A DNA stretch of 64,000 bases from Trichosphaerium sp. ATCC 40318 (Eukaryota; Discosea; Flabellinia; Trichosidae): assembly GCA_038496445.1 (NCBI GenBank), contig JALMLS010000320.1:310001-374000 (forward strand). Reading direction: 5' to 3'. The first letter of the stretch is position 1, and the number at the start of each line of letters is the position of its first letter. Below, in pieces: positions 44,990 to 56,900 of this stretch. Both the position numbers and the translations under genes were made by a program. The notes below the pieces were generated by a model. The model searched no databases and was not told the DNA's origin. It was given only the letters and a program-made list of their open reading frames with translations.

Positions 44990-47644
44990 TTATTTTGTGT
45001 TTTCTGCTGATGAAGACTTACTATCAGGTACATCCCAAACGTATTTTTGTATAGGATGCCATGGCTCAGGTAGTTTTTCAGCATCAACAAGGACTGTATT
45101 AACATCAAGAACTTCCGATCCTGAAATCTTAAAAAGAAAAAGGTAACCACCTGGAGAAGGAGGTGCATGAAAAGAAAATACAAATGTCCCATCTTCTTTA
45201 TCGTACACACCTACAAAAAAAACATGTTAACAAAAAGAACACGGAAAAGACAAGCCCAAAAATGGAGAAACAGTGTCACTGAGAAAAGAAAAAAAAAAAA
45301 AAACAATAACAATAATCAAAACAACATATCACCAGCAACCAAGTTTGTGTTTGGCGTACATTAAATACTAATGGTTCTGAGGGGAAAAAAATCTAGTATT
45401 AACAACGCAAATATACAAACCTCACAAAGCATGCAGAACCGACAAACCAGAAATTTTTGGGAAAGCAAAAGAAAAAAAAATTTAAACAGTTGCAACAAAC
45501 GTACCCAATACACGCTGTACTTTGCTTGGTTTTGGGAAAATACAAAAAATATCCAAGCTAGTTGATGTTCCTTCAGGTACAGAGTCTGCTGCATTATTCT
45601 TATCATCATGTAATGTAGCTCTAATCGAATGTGTATCATCTGAACTCATAGATCTTGGAAGATTTAAAGGAACCAACTTTACAGGTTCAGCTGCAGGTAC
45701 AATCATCCTCGCTGGTGATCCAGAAACATTTGTACCATCTATTTCAATATTTATATCACATTCACCAGCCCATTGCCTTGCTTTAACCTCAACTAAAGCT
45801 TTCTTTTCATCCTTCTCAATGACCTTTGTGACAATGTGTGGATTTGATGATTTTACTGTAAGTTTTGATTCGTCCAAGTTAAGTAATGATTCACCATCAG
45901 GTTTGATTGATATATATTGTGTTCCTGAATCTTTAACATCTTCCTTGCTTTTTTCAAACTCATAACCATATCCTGTACGAAAAAAAATACATAAGAAACA
46001 AACAAAAAAAAATGCAAATCTTACGTTTAACTGTGAGCGTTTTTGCACAATCTTTGAAACGTTGTTTGTTATTAAGAATGTAGTCTTCTGTTCCTACTTT
46101 CATTGCTCTCAGTAGACTCTCATCTGATGCACTTAGATCCATATCACCTATACTTTTCGTTAGACAAAGAGGACTTGTAACGCTTGGTTAAACAATCACG
46201 TGCCTAATCCTCGTTCTGGGTTGAAACGATAATAGTAAGCACTTGGATGGTGTTTTTTTAGATACCAGTCTGATCGTAAGTGAATACTCTCAGTGTTTGT
46301 TGAATGAACGTATAGTAGTCTTGCTATATCTGTAAAGCTTGTTTTGTAATTATATTGATAAGAAGCAACACCTAAAGGGAGGTAAGTACACACGAATATA
46401 TCTACTACAAGAAAGGCTTGCCTGCGCCAAGGGATACAACACAATCTATTGGTTTATCAGGCCATATTGTGGTAGCTTTTTGGAGCGCGATAAGAACTAC
46501 AAACGATGAGATACGCTCACAAGCTTAGAGAGAAGTTTTGTCTTTAAAACTTCAATGTACCAGGATTGTTCTCTAGAATACCACCATCAATCAATTCGCG
46601 ATCATTCCAAGTCATAGGCTTAAAGTATCCAGGTGCAGCAGACGTTGCTCGCGCTAGAAAAAGAGGAAATCATAAGCAAACGAGAACAAGTGAGCAATAC
46701 CAAGAGCGTACCTGCTTCCCATAATTTGGCCTCTGCTGTAGTAGAATCAGCCCGAAAGTTATGAAATATAAACGGTAGAGATACATTACTATTATTAGCA
46801 CTAACAACAAGCACCTAATCCGCGAAGAAAGCGAGTTTAGAAAAATATACACACTTTGTAATTCAAAAAAAAAAATCGAAGGCGTGCTAGCTCACTCACC
46901 TTTGGTGAAGTCTCATTTTCATGCATCATCGTAGTGTCTTCTCCAAGGTATGTTTTAAAAATCTTTGTTAAATTGTCTGTATCGAAAGCAGGTTGCTGGT
47001 AAAGCATTGATGTAAGAGGTTGCGTAATCGCCTCAAAATACGTTTTCTAGAAGAAATGTCACTTGTTGACACGGCATTTGTTTAAAGGTCCTTACCGCTG
47101 GGAAAACCTTCTCAGCAAGGTCTAGGTATAGTTTTTCGCATGTAGAAGTATCTGCCTTGCATACACCTAGAAGTAGAGCTAAAATCCCTCCAGTACTTGC
47201 TCCCGCTATTATATCGAACATTTCGTGTATCTAAGCTATAATTAAGCATAGACAGACATGAAACGGGGTTTTTAGAGCGAAATTGCAAATATAAATTGTA
47301 TCCGTTATTGGCGTTCCGAGCGTTCTAATTTAGTGATTTTAGATACCTTTTGACCCGTTTGGCGCTCCAGATGACGTAGCATGATGATTTCCATGAGTCC
47401 TTTTACCCCGCCGCCATCAAGCGCTAAAATCCTCAATCCGCCTCTCTTTGAGACATCTCTGATTGGATAAACGCTACAAGTGTAAATTAGCGACCCAAAC
47501 CTAAAGAACTCACAAATCGTACTCTGTATTACCGACAACGTCTTGCTTGCGCACAGTAGTACAATATGTGCGACGCACCGACCTTTTTACTCTTGTAGGC
47601 CGTTGTGACACGCAAAAGCGTGACGCGCTGAATTTAGATAGCAT
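44990..47644 (-). CDS. Patatin-like (iPLA2-type) phospholipase with C-terminal filamin-like region and organelle-like leader
   Basis: ATG at 47644 opens MLSKFSASRFCVSQRPTRVK, rich in Arg/Ser with no acids, like a mitochondrial presequence. After a GTGAG intron the catalytic domain starts RILALDGGGVKGLMEI (oxyanion-hole DGGGxxG), then DIIAGASTGGILALLLG (GxSxG nucleophile serine) and a DGGILENNPG segment with the dyad aspartate. It contains DDSLSPRCF-type variation typical of iPLA2 families. Following exons give SAYYYRFNPERGLG. After 46140 come an Ig-like segment (GTQYISIKPDGESLLNL, ECDINIEIDGTNVSGSPARM) with the filamin-repeat signature GSPARM, and a last exon FVFSFHAPPSPGGYLF ending at 44990. 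These enzymes hydrolyse phospholipid acyl esters. A filamin-like tail suggests targeting or protein binding. Confidence 0.8.
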
Positions 47645-47911
47645 AGTCGTTATAGTACGTTACAATTAAACACAATGGCGGTGAACTAGACAACCAAATT
47701 CAACCTTAGCAAGTTCATCAAAAAACATTTTCCCAAAGTACTGTTTTTAGCCACTGAGTCTTTTCCCGTGTAAGGAACGTTACCTTGTATCTAGTAAATG
47801 CATCCAGTTCTTAAGGCGAGGGTAAGATAATGCACAATAAACCCAAGTAGGATTTGTAGGCCAAGTTTTTTTGAAGTTTTGTTTGTTATCAATACACGTG
47901 TTTTTTAGATT

Positions 47912-49097
47912 TTATTGTACATTTTTTAAGCGTTCTTCACGCCTTATTGGAATAATAGATACACTTATAGACCGTTGTAAATTTCGTCTTCCAGAAACAA
48001 GAGCTTTTCTTGCATCTAAAGAAAAATACAATTAGGTTTTTCAAAGATCATTGAAATTTTCAAATAGCGTTTGTTTTAAACTTACTGTTAGTTTCTAATG
48101 ACTGTGTCTCTTCGTCAGTTTCTACATCTGAGGTAACGATCTATTAAAGGTGTCAAACAGATAACACGTGCGATAAAGAACGCGAAAATTGTATACCTCT
48201 GAATACGAGTCATCAACAAAACTAAATGCAGGTAGCTTTCTTACTTTTTTAGAAGAAGCTGATGAAAATGACTTGGACCTGCTTCTAGGAGATGAAGATT
48301 GACTTGCACTCCTAGCTGCTTCTTGAGCACGCTTCTTTGCGCGCTTATAGAGCTCTTCAAGGTCTACTGCGGCCGCAGTAGCACAAACAGGTTGCCTTTG
48401 GCGTTGTATATTTGCTGCTTCTGTCATTGTTGATCTACGTTTCCGTAGAGTGTCAGTATCAAGCCTGCCTGAATCCATTGACCTCGAACGCGACTTGTTT
48501 AAGTTTGGTTTTGGTTTTATATTGATAAATATCTGTTTTGCTGATTGACTGTTGAAAGTGTTCCTAAAAACAACAAAAAGTATTAGTTTGGTTTATCAAT
48601 TTTTTTTTACTGAGACCCGAGATGGTCTACTATGTGAAAGAATTACTCTTGAATATTTTTCGTACCTCCGTTTACCCTTCTTACGCTTTGGTACAGCCAA
48701 ATGAGTTTGTTTTACTTTTTTTTGCCTCGGAGGAGCAATAGTACCTCTAAATCACGTGTTATTTTGGAAAAAAAAGACGAAATTGTTTTAGCTGGTTGAA
48801 ACTAATTTCTAAATACTATTGTTGTTTTTTTTTATGTATATACCCTTCAACGTACTCACTGGATATACCTACAGCGTGTTTATTTGTGTCTTCATCTTTT
48901 TTTTTCTTGCGGTGTCTACTGAACGCTGGAAACTTATATTTTAGTTTTTTCATCATTACGGCGAAGGTTTTCAACCTAACTTGCGGCCCGCAAACAAGCG
49001 CTTGCGTTAAGCGGAGCTGTCTTAGGTTTTCTTGATCAGAATTCAACAAAAAGTTCACGTGTTTTTCCGTGAGAGAAGACGACATATATGACACCAT
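47912..49097 (-). CDS. Basic, Ser/Arg-rich orphan protein
   Basis: Five exons join in frame from ATG 49097 (MVSYMSSSLTEKHVNFLL) to TAA 47912, about 310 residues. The first exon ends SSEYVEG; the second is a run of basic residues (PKRKKGKRR). The third has NLNKSRSRSMDSGRLDTD, KRAKKRAQEAARSASQSS and a serine/arginine block; the fourth is acidic (VTSDVETDEETQSLETN); the last ends RRNLQRSISVSIIP. Composition suggests a nuclear, phosphorylated, partly disordered protein. No domain is recognised. All splice phases agree with the model. The 5' end could extend 14 codons upstream in the same frame but without an ATG. Confidence 0.6.
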
Positions 49098-49331
49098 CGT
49101 GCAAAAATAGTTTTTCCCTCCCGCTTTACGAGGACACACGGATCTCGAGGCACCCTGAAAGCAATTACGCTCAGTAAACGCGATTGATTAAGAGCGGAGA
49201 TGTCAAACATCAAAAAAAACAATAAAGGGAAAAAACACTTAGACGTGATCTTGTTTACAACCTTTTTTGGTATTTATTTATGTGGAAAAATTTGCTACTG
49301 TACAGTTCTTTTTTTTTTTGGATACAAGCGT

Positions 49332-49850
49332 TTAGCAGTATAGTGCTAAAGCTAGCTCCACGTTTTTTTGTTTGCAAACTTGAAACGACAACACAGATTT
49401 TCGTAGAAATGCTGTGTAGTGTGACCTGGCTGCCTCAGGGAACAGAGACGATGTAGGTACCGGTCCGTTCTCCAAAATCATCTCATAGGCATCTTGCAAC
49501 ATTACATTGCTAACGCCTACAAAGTGCCATTCTCCGTACTCATCGGCTTCTGTGTCTTCCAAGTACTCGAAGAGTGCAAAGTGCAGGAGCGTTGATATGT
49601 GGTGAAGTGGGTCTGCCATGCTCCATTCGTGTGATCGGAGGCGTTTTATGAGTGCTGGGTACTCCGTATGGCCCGTTGATGCACGTTGTGTCTTGTTTGA
49701 TCGTTTCAAAAGTTTTTCGGGTAGCGACGTGCTTTTTGTTGCTTTGTCGCTCTTTTGGAGCTGTTGAACATAGGTTACGCATGTTTTTTTAGGTTTTGTT
49801 GTTTGTTTGCGTTTTGAGGCGAAGAGTTTTGTAAAGATGCTTTTTATCAT
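49332..49850 (-). CDS. Single-exon orphan, 172 aa
   Basis: ATG at 49850 begins MIKSIFTKLFASKRKQTTK, a basic N-terminus. The C-terminal 100 residues look globular: DPLHHISTLLHFALFEYLED, YGEWHFVGVSNVMLQDAYEM, FPEAARSHYTAFLRKSVLSF, then TGA/TAG region at 49332. No family is recognised. GC content is higher than in the flanks, consistent with coding. It lies co-directional with and downstream-facing toward the Ser/Arg-rich orphan gene, with about 230 nt between them. Confidence 0.55.
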   Translation of the reverse strand: MIKSIFTKLFASKRKQTTKPKKTCVTYVQQLQKSDKATKSTSLPEKLLKRSNKTQRASTGHTEYPALIKRLRSHEWSMADPLHHISTLLHFALFEYLEDTEADEYGEWHFVGVSNVMLQDAYEMILENGPVPTSSLFPEAARSHYTAFLRKSVLSFQVCKQKNVELALALYC

Positions 49851-52477
49851 GTTAAAGTAGTGCTGATGTGTGGTGTGTGCTGTTGAGAGTTGACTAAAAT
49901 GGTATATTTGATGTTTAAGCTTAAAGAAACATTAGGAATTTGGATACCAAAAAACGAAACAACTTTCCTTTTTTGACAGGTGTTGCAAAACGACAAGTTT
50001 ATTTCAAGTGAAAAGGTTTTAGAGATTAAAGTAATTATTTAGTACGATTGTCCACCTTTGGGACAATCTTGTACAGACACCCCGACAGCAAAAAAACTGT
50101 TCTAATTTAGGATTTTTTCAAAACTACAACAGTTTATCGTATTTGAAAATACCGCTTCAAATAGCTGGCCTATGCATAGAGAATTAATTTGGAGGTTTTT
50201 AAAGAACTTTCTTATCAAACTTTTTTACTTGAGAAAAACAAAAGGTACCTAATCGAGAAAAAGGTTTTTTAAGAGTACTAGTTATGTGAGGTATGGAAAG
50301 TTTGTTAAATAATAGGAGGGAGCCAAAAATACATTTGATCTTTTTTTTTTTTTTCGATTTTGATGTTCCTGAATTGATTCGGTAACCAGTGATTTCTGGA
50401 TGTTTTTGAAATGGAGAACAAAAATACCTGCGCCTTATGGCTATTGATGGCTGTTGTGTTAGCAAGAACAGCAGACCTGAAGGGCACTTGGGGGAAAATA
50501 TTCAAATTGGCGCTAAGTCATTGAAGATGAACTTCACAAGCCCGTCCTTGGTAGAAACAATTGTAAGAACACTCAACTGTGTAGCACATACACTAAGCAA
50601 CAATAATTGCAAAATCCGAAGGTTAAAACACGTTCAGATAAATCAACGTGTCAAAATGAGTGTCAGAAAAAAGACGGAATGTTTGAGCATGTCTTCCAAC
50701 ATTTCTCGCGATACATGGTACTTAAATGTACAACACTCTCGCTTGGTTTGAGTTCAACACAAGCTGAGTGGAGACTGGTTCTCTCAGAAAAACAAAAAAA
50801 CGGTCAAAGCAAGTTAAACGAGCCTAAACTTTAGAATCGAAACAACGCCAGCAAACACTACTATGCGTACGCAAACGACTACCATAACCAACTACGGGCA
50901 GATTTTTGCTATTCGGTGGCTTGCGTTCAGCCGCGGTGAACTCAAAGTGTTAAAGGCATCTCAAACATTGCTACATAGAACACCAACGTCACTGTAGCAG
51001 CCAAATGTCACTTTTTGCCGAAACGCGCTGAAAACTTGGTTTTACAACATAAATTGCCTCAAAATCTCTTCCATACACCCACAATAGGCTCGCAGTTTTC
51101 AGACGAAAAACGTCGCATCAAAAAACAAAAGTCAAGATTAATCGATATTTGGAGGGTTTTTTTTGTTCGTTTCTTTCAAATTTGCTTTATTTAGCTTTAA
51201 AACTACCAAACGAACGCTTTTACAACACACACTATTTATTTTTAGGCGTTTTACAATACTAAACAAATTTTCTATTTACAATTCCACTGCGAAGGATACG
51301 CGTTATTTTACGATTTAGTGTACCAGAATGGCAGTAAAAACGTAAACGGCCAGCTATTAATGTCCTCGGAAATAAACCGCCTCGCACCCACATCTGTGAC
51401 TAACGGCTCGAAGTACAGGTTTTTGGAGTACGAAAATGGACCAACAACAACTATTTCTAGCGTTAGACGTAATTCAGGTAATTTAAAACAACGGTACGTA
51501 CTGTCTCGTCTGACCTTCCATGGAGTTATCGCTGGTGCAGTGTATGGCTTGGCCCGTGGGTCTACTAGTTTGGTATTGGGTCTCTGGTTCAGTTCGGAAT
51601 TTATAACGTTTACTACAGCTACGCACGCCATGTTGTTTCTTTGGGTTTATTTAGTTGGTTTGCGTTAAGTCGTTACTTGGAGTTTTGTTCATTGAAATTT
51701 CCGTCGCATTGTCAACCAATGGGTCTTCAAACACCTAAATTAAGCTGAAGTGAACCAACCGGAGTTTATTTGCACCTAAAACAAACCTTGAACTCCAAAT
51801 CTGTTCTTCTTGCAGAAAAAGAGTTTCCTTGTGTACAGTATTGCACAGTACCAGCTTTGCATGTTGCTTGACACTAACCGATACAAGTTAGGTGCATAAA
51901 TAGTTGCGTGTTTGTTGTTTCACTACTGAGCATTGTGGTACTATGTTTATCAAGCTGGTACTTTCGGAAGAGTTAATGTTGTCAGAATGATTTTAGCACA
52001 TGCCGGTACATATCACTTGTAACATAATAAACAAAGCTGTTCCAAGCGTCCATCAAAAGACCACTACCAGCTATACTCACATCGTATTTGCCTTAACATA
52101 GTAACACTCCTATAATTGAGTCAGCATCATACCAGCGCTTAAACTCCTTGTTTTCTACCATTGATGTTATGACTCAGATAAAATACTACTCTCATACTAG
52201 TACTTGCTTTCTCATTCTCTAATACAATCAACATAGTTATACTCATCCAACTAATACGATGCCAATACACTGTTTTCCATTTTTCACTAGTGAAAGCCCA
52301 GAAAACAAAGTCACGTTTTTAAAGACTCAATAAGGTGTCACAAAGAAACTTCACTAGTTAAATATGACAAGTGAGGATTTACAAAGTCTCAAAGTTGTTG
52401 TGGAGGTTGTTGCAATGTGTGTTACTTAGTGCTAACCGAAAGGACTTAATCTCTCTATAAACTCACTGAATCCGGTC
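49851..52477. other. Large gene-poor stretch
   Basis: About 2.6 kb with only doubtful ORFs. At 50411 a 35-codon frame MENKNTCALWLLMAVVLART resembles a signal peptide. A frame-shifted continuation (NCKNTQLCSTYTKQQ, then KSTCQNECQKKDGMFEHV) has spaced cysteines, so a decayed or intron-split secreted Cys-rich gene is possible. Plus-strand 51360-51668 is listed separately. From 51720 to 52450 nothing is supportable. Confidence 0.35.
51360..51668 (+). CDS. Possible membrane-like ORF, 102 aa (strand uncertain)
   Basis: ATG at 51360 begins MSSEINRLAPTSVTNGSKYR. The second half is hydrophobic and glycine-rich (HGVIAGAVYGLARGSTSLVL, then HAMLFLWVYLVGLR), reminiscent of small inner-membrane proteins with G-x3-G helices. 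The opposite strand is also open from 51631 (MACVAVVNVINSELNQRPNT) for about 50 codons before a GTACGT. Only one can be right; I slightly favour the plus strand. No family is recognised. Confidence 0.3.
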   Translation: MSSEINRLAPTSVTNGSKYRFLEYENGPTTTISSVRRNSGNLKQRYVLSRLTFHGVIAGAVYGLARGSTSLVLGLWFSSEFITFTTATHAMLFLWVYLVGLR

Positions 52478-53523
52478 ATGGGTAGCGGTTTATCGTCAAC
52501 AGAAGGTGGTGCGTTATAATTCCTTATACTTTTAAACGCTTAGATGCCCTGTAGGCGTTTTCCCGCTGACATCTCTTAATAACTTTAAACCAAGATGGGA
52601 ATGGTTTTCTGACGAGCGATACGCGCTTTCAGACGCAGTACAACAAACGACGGAGATTTCTAAACCGCAATTTTACACAAACGCCATAACAACCTGTGAG
52701 AGGGCTGTAAAGGCTGTATCATCGTTACTGCTATCAAAACCCGCTGCCTATGCTGCTGTCGCCGCTGTAATTGCGGGTACCGTTGGTGGCGTCATTGTGT
52801 GGTATAAACGAACATGCGCAGCGATGAGATACAAGGATGATCGCATTGCGTTGCTAGAAGCTGAAAATAACGAGTTGAAAGAGAAAATCAAGTCTCTGTC
52901 TGCACAGGAACTAGTAAAAGAGAACAAGGTTCTTGCACAGGATAACAGTAATTTAAGAGAAGATATAGAAAGGTTATCAAAGGATCATCTTGTCGCAGAC
53001 AATAATGAGCTAGAAGCAATTGTCAGAGAGCTTCATGCACGTAATAAGGAGCTTGAATATGAGAATAATAACTTGGTAGATCGTGTTCAACGATTAGAAC
53101 AAGAGGTACGAAGAGAAACTAAAAATGAGAATCTCGTTTCGCTAACGATTTTTTTTATAGAAGTCATCATTGGATACGCAAGTAAAAGCTAACACAAACC
53201 GTATGGCCCAACTGGAGCAACTAGTATGCGTTTTTATGGGTTTTTTAGTTCTATTTGGTTTTAATTGATAGTATTTAGCTTAAACGTCACGTGCGTGATC
53301 AAGAGGAAGCGAACCGTTGTGGTATTTGTTTAGATCATCCAAAAAACAGGTAACCTGTTTTTAGCTTTGTTCACAGTTATCCAGGTGACTTTATTAACTG
53401 AGATCTCTTAGAACACTTTATCCTTGTGGCCATGGGATGTGCTCTGAATGCTGTGAGGCAATATCAGTGTGCTCGTACTGCAGGAGAGACATTGAAAAAA
53501 TTATACCTCGCTTCCATACTTAA
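52478..53523 (+). CDS. Membrane-anchored coiled-coil RING finger protein (putative E3 ubiquitin ligase)
   Basis: Exon 1 (31 nt) encodes MGSGLSSTEG, which fits an N-myristoylation site (Gly2, Ser6). A short GTGCGT intron is followed by GVFPLTSLNNFKPRWEW. A hydrophobic Ala/Val/Gly helix (AAYAAVAAVIAGTVGGVIVW) is a likely membrane span. A long heptad coiled coil runs over about 100 residues (LLEAENNELKEKIKSL to VQRLEQE). The final exons encode a complete C3HC4 RING: CGICLDH, then YPCGHGMCSECCE and CSYCRRDI, before TAA at 53523. C-terminal RINGs of this type (MUL1/IAP-like) recruit E2 enzymes. Membrane plus coiled coil suggests an oligomeric E3 on an organelle surface, which is an inference. Confidence 0.75.
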
Positions 53524-53972
53524 ATAGCTTTGAGGTGTAAACAGGAACTTGTACATAATTAATACGTTCCAATACCAAATAATCATACAAAATGAAGCGT
53601 TCGTAGTTGCAATTGTTGTAAAATCGTACTTTTTTGACAAAGTGCACATCACTAATGCTACTTTCCTACATAACTGATATCAGAATTACCGCCTCTCCAG
53701 GAAACAATCACTGGCAATCATTGTTTTATCTCTAATGCTATGACATACGCACGTGCGAGGATATCTGCGTACATAGTCAGCACGTTGTTGTGTTTTAAAA
53801 ATGTATCAGTTTTCTAAGGGTATAAGTTGTTTAATAAAAACTCCAGAGGATGAAACCGTGCGAGAAGGTTTACATAGAAATATTAAATCATTGTTTCCAA
53901 AGTTACTCAGCATCAAACTTCGCATTACTACTCTGTTTATTTTTGACATTTAAAATACATGTGCAACTTGCT
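53524..53972. other. Convergent spacer, partly duplicated
   Basis: About 450 nt. From about 53775 it is homologous to 58470-58684 (both contain CAGTTTTCTAAGGGTATAAG), so this 3' flank belongs to the duplicated receptor unit. No gene is seen. Confidence 0.5.
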
Positions 53973-56900
53973 TTAAGTACTATTGGTAGTTTCTAGTATT
54001 TTATCGCTATTAACGAAAGCTCCTCTACTTATTTTTTCGAGTTTTCGTTTTAAGTCAACATTACGTTGTTTCAAGTCAGCATTGTTTTTTTTCAAGTTTT
54101 GTACGTTCTTTTTTAATGCGGCTACTTCTTGTTGTAAATCATCATTCTGAACTGATCCTTGAGTTGCATTGCCTTGAACAGTCATAGTTATAGACCTTGG
54201 CCCATTACTGTTTGATATTTCAGCTTCTGTTTTTGTCATGTAATACATTCGAGGAACAAGCAATAACAATATTGAAATAAAAGGTCCAAGAACAAGACAT
54301 AAAGATCGAAGAATGAATGCCACCTCACGATTGCTTGATGAAAACATCTAAAAAATGGTTTAGCACGTGAGGATATATAATTAGAATATGGCTTGTACGC
54401 ACTTGAATGATGATAATAATGATAATGAAGAAAGTAAGGTTGTAAACAGCAAATCCAATTACTCTAAGAATAAACGTCAACAAAAAAACCAATTACGTAA
54501 CAAATCCGTAAAAATCCAAGGCACCTTGATTCGTTGTAGAGAGTTGCTTTGAGTTTCCATATTTTATATATCCAGTAAAGTCCATATACAAGAACACCCG
54601 CATTAAAGGCCATGAGAACAGCAAAAAATATTGTATCTGTTGTTGAGTTTGCACAAGTGATATAATCATCAGAATGAATAAATGGTGCTTCTTCGACAAG
54701 CTCAGCAGTGCCTCTACTTACTAATGTCCATATAGAAAGTACCACAATTTCTACTGCTAGAATGGCTGCAACAATGGGAATGATCATCATATTCGTGACT
54801 TTGAAGACAGTCAATGACTTAACAAGGAATATTTGACCAATTCTGTAAATCCTCGCAAACATAGCTCCGTATGTTAACTACAAGCACTTAACTTGATATC
54901 ACTACATAACTATAAACGTACACCAAAACCAATAGCTAGAAGCCATCTTGTAAGATTACAATGAAGGTCATCAGTGTGAAGAGTCCAGAAGAATACAGAA
55001 CTATACATCAGAATAGTGCCAACCTATTCACTTGTTAGCGATTTTGTTCAGAAAATAAAACCTTTATTAACACCCGTACCAATGTAAGGACAACAAACAT
55101 TGGCTGGGAAGCGCGTATGACTGTATGTTCACGATAAATCAACACCCATACAATGATACTAACAGTTAGGAGAATTGCGCAAGCTACAACACCTATAATA
55201 ACAAGCTCACTTGTGTGCTCTAAAGTAACTTTATCAGTACAACTCCAAGAATGTCAGTAAATAAAATACGTACTGTACCAACCGTAAGTGGTCTCTCTTT
55301 CATCCCATTTAGGTGCTGGATATACGAACTGATCTGTGACAGCGAATAGAGGAGCTATTATTTGGTATTCGATATCCTCATCAATCTGATGTGTTAAGCC
55401 TGCTCTTCCAATATTTTGACCGAACTGATCAAACTCGCACTCACCGCAAAACCCTGTTATATCGATAGAATTTATTACTTCCTGTAGTTTATCAACATCA
55501 AATGAACTAGAAACAAAATGTTGGTATCCAAAAAAAAAAAATAAAAAATCAGAATTTTCCTCATCAGCGAGAGCTCAATCTTTTTTAAATTACAACTTTG
55601 AATGTGTTTAACACCAGAAAGTTTACGAATATTAACAGGCAAAGTTTATCAAATCAAAGTGAGCCGTGATCAATGCGTCATAATTCAAATAAATTAGGAA
55701 AAAGCAAACAATTGAAATTCTCAAAATGACAAAATTATCACGTGCTTTGCTGTTTCAAAAGCGTATTGTATGATATATCCTGCACTGTAACCGGCCATGC
55801 CTAAAAACATTTGATTAAATCTAAGAAGTAAGGTAGGCGAGGGTGTACCGTGGACTACAGGTTCAATACCATATTTAGCTTTGTACTGGTTGTTGAACAT
55901 TAACGCTGAAGTTTCAGTTCCGTTGGTAATGAAATGATGGTAACGAACTCTTTCATCATATTCTTCATAACGCTCAGAACGTACTCTCTTGTCCCACTGA
56001 AAAGTTGGTCCATTAGCATTAAAAATGAATTACAAGTACGTACATTTGAGCCTCCAACCATTACGTATCGAGAGTCTTCTCCTGCCGCATCAACAATGCA
56101 TGGGTTTGACAGAACGTAAGCCTATTTGATTTGTAAGTACAGATATACATTGTAGAATAGGAAGTACATACTTTGGCATTGAAGTTCATTCTCTTTGCTG
56201 TCTGCATGAAAGCCACGCAAGAAAACAAAGTTCCACCAAGAACAACATCTGTAATAATTGTGAGTTGTAATAAGGGAGCAGAAGCACAAAGGCTGGTTAG
56301 AAAAGGTTCGGGGACATACCAGGTTCCTTCTCTTTGAGCACTGTGATTAGTTTTTCAATATCTGGTTGTACTATTGTTAAATTCGAAGAAAATGCAATAC
56401 TTGTGCTGTAAACAAGCTCCATCCCCAAAAACTCAACACTTCTTAGAGCACCATCAGCAATAGCCTCTGCGAAAGCAGTATCTACCAAGCGTAAATAAAG
56501 AAGAAAATAAGATATGGTTGTAAACATCCTACCTTCCCAAAAAATAGCAATTGTCTTAGCATTATTTGAAACAGCGAGTAAGTTCAATGCTTCAATCATG
56601 AACCTTGAATTTGGTTGTAACATGCTAGTGACATATTTAAATCTTCTCCCAAAAGGTAGAGTGCATGGAGGGCTTAGATCGTCATCACAAATGTAATTAC
56701 TCGGAGTTGAAGCGCTGGCTAAAAACAACCGTTAACAGTCAAAAACGGATAAAAGTAAAGTAGCCTCTACAACGTTACCATCGTTTGAAATAAACTTTTA
56801 AAAACACGTGATTTTTCAATTGTTAGCACTTGAAAGATTTTTTGCGTACGTAAAATAGAGTTTACTTTTAACTCATTCGCAACGATTGCCGCAGGGACTC

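Noticed and set aside
50437-50834. Two overlapping plus-strand ORFs with cysteines as an intact secreted protein
   Set aside because: They are in different frames and no splice joins them to the signal-peptide-like start at 50411; kept only as a possible relic.
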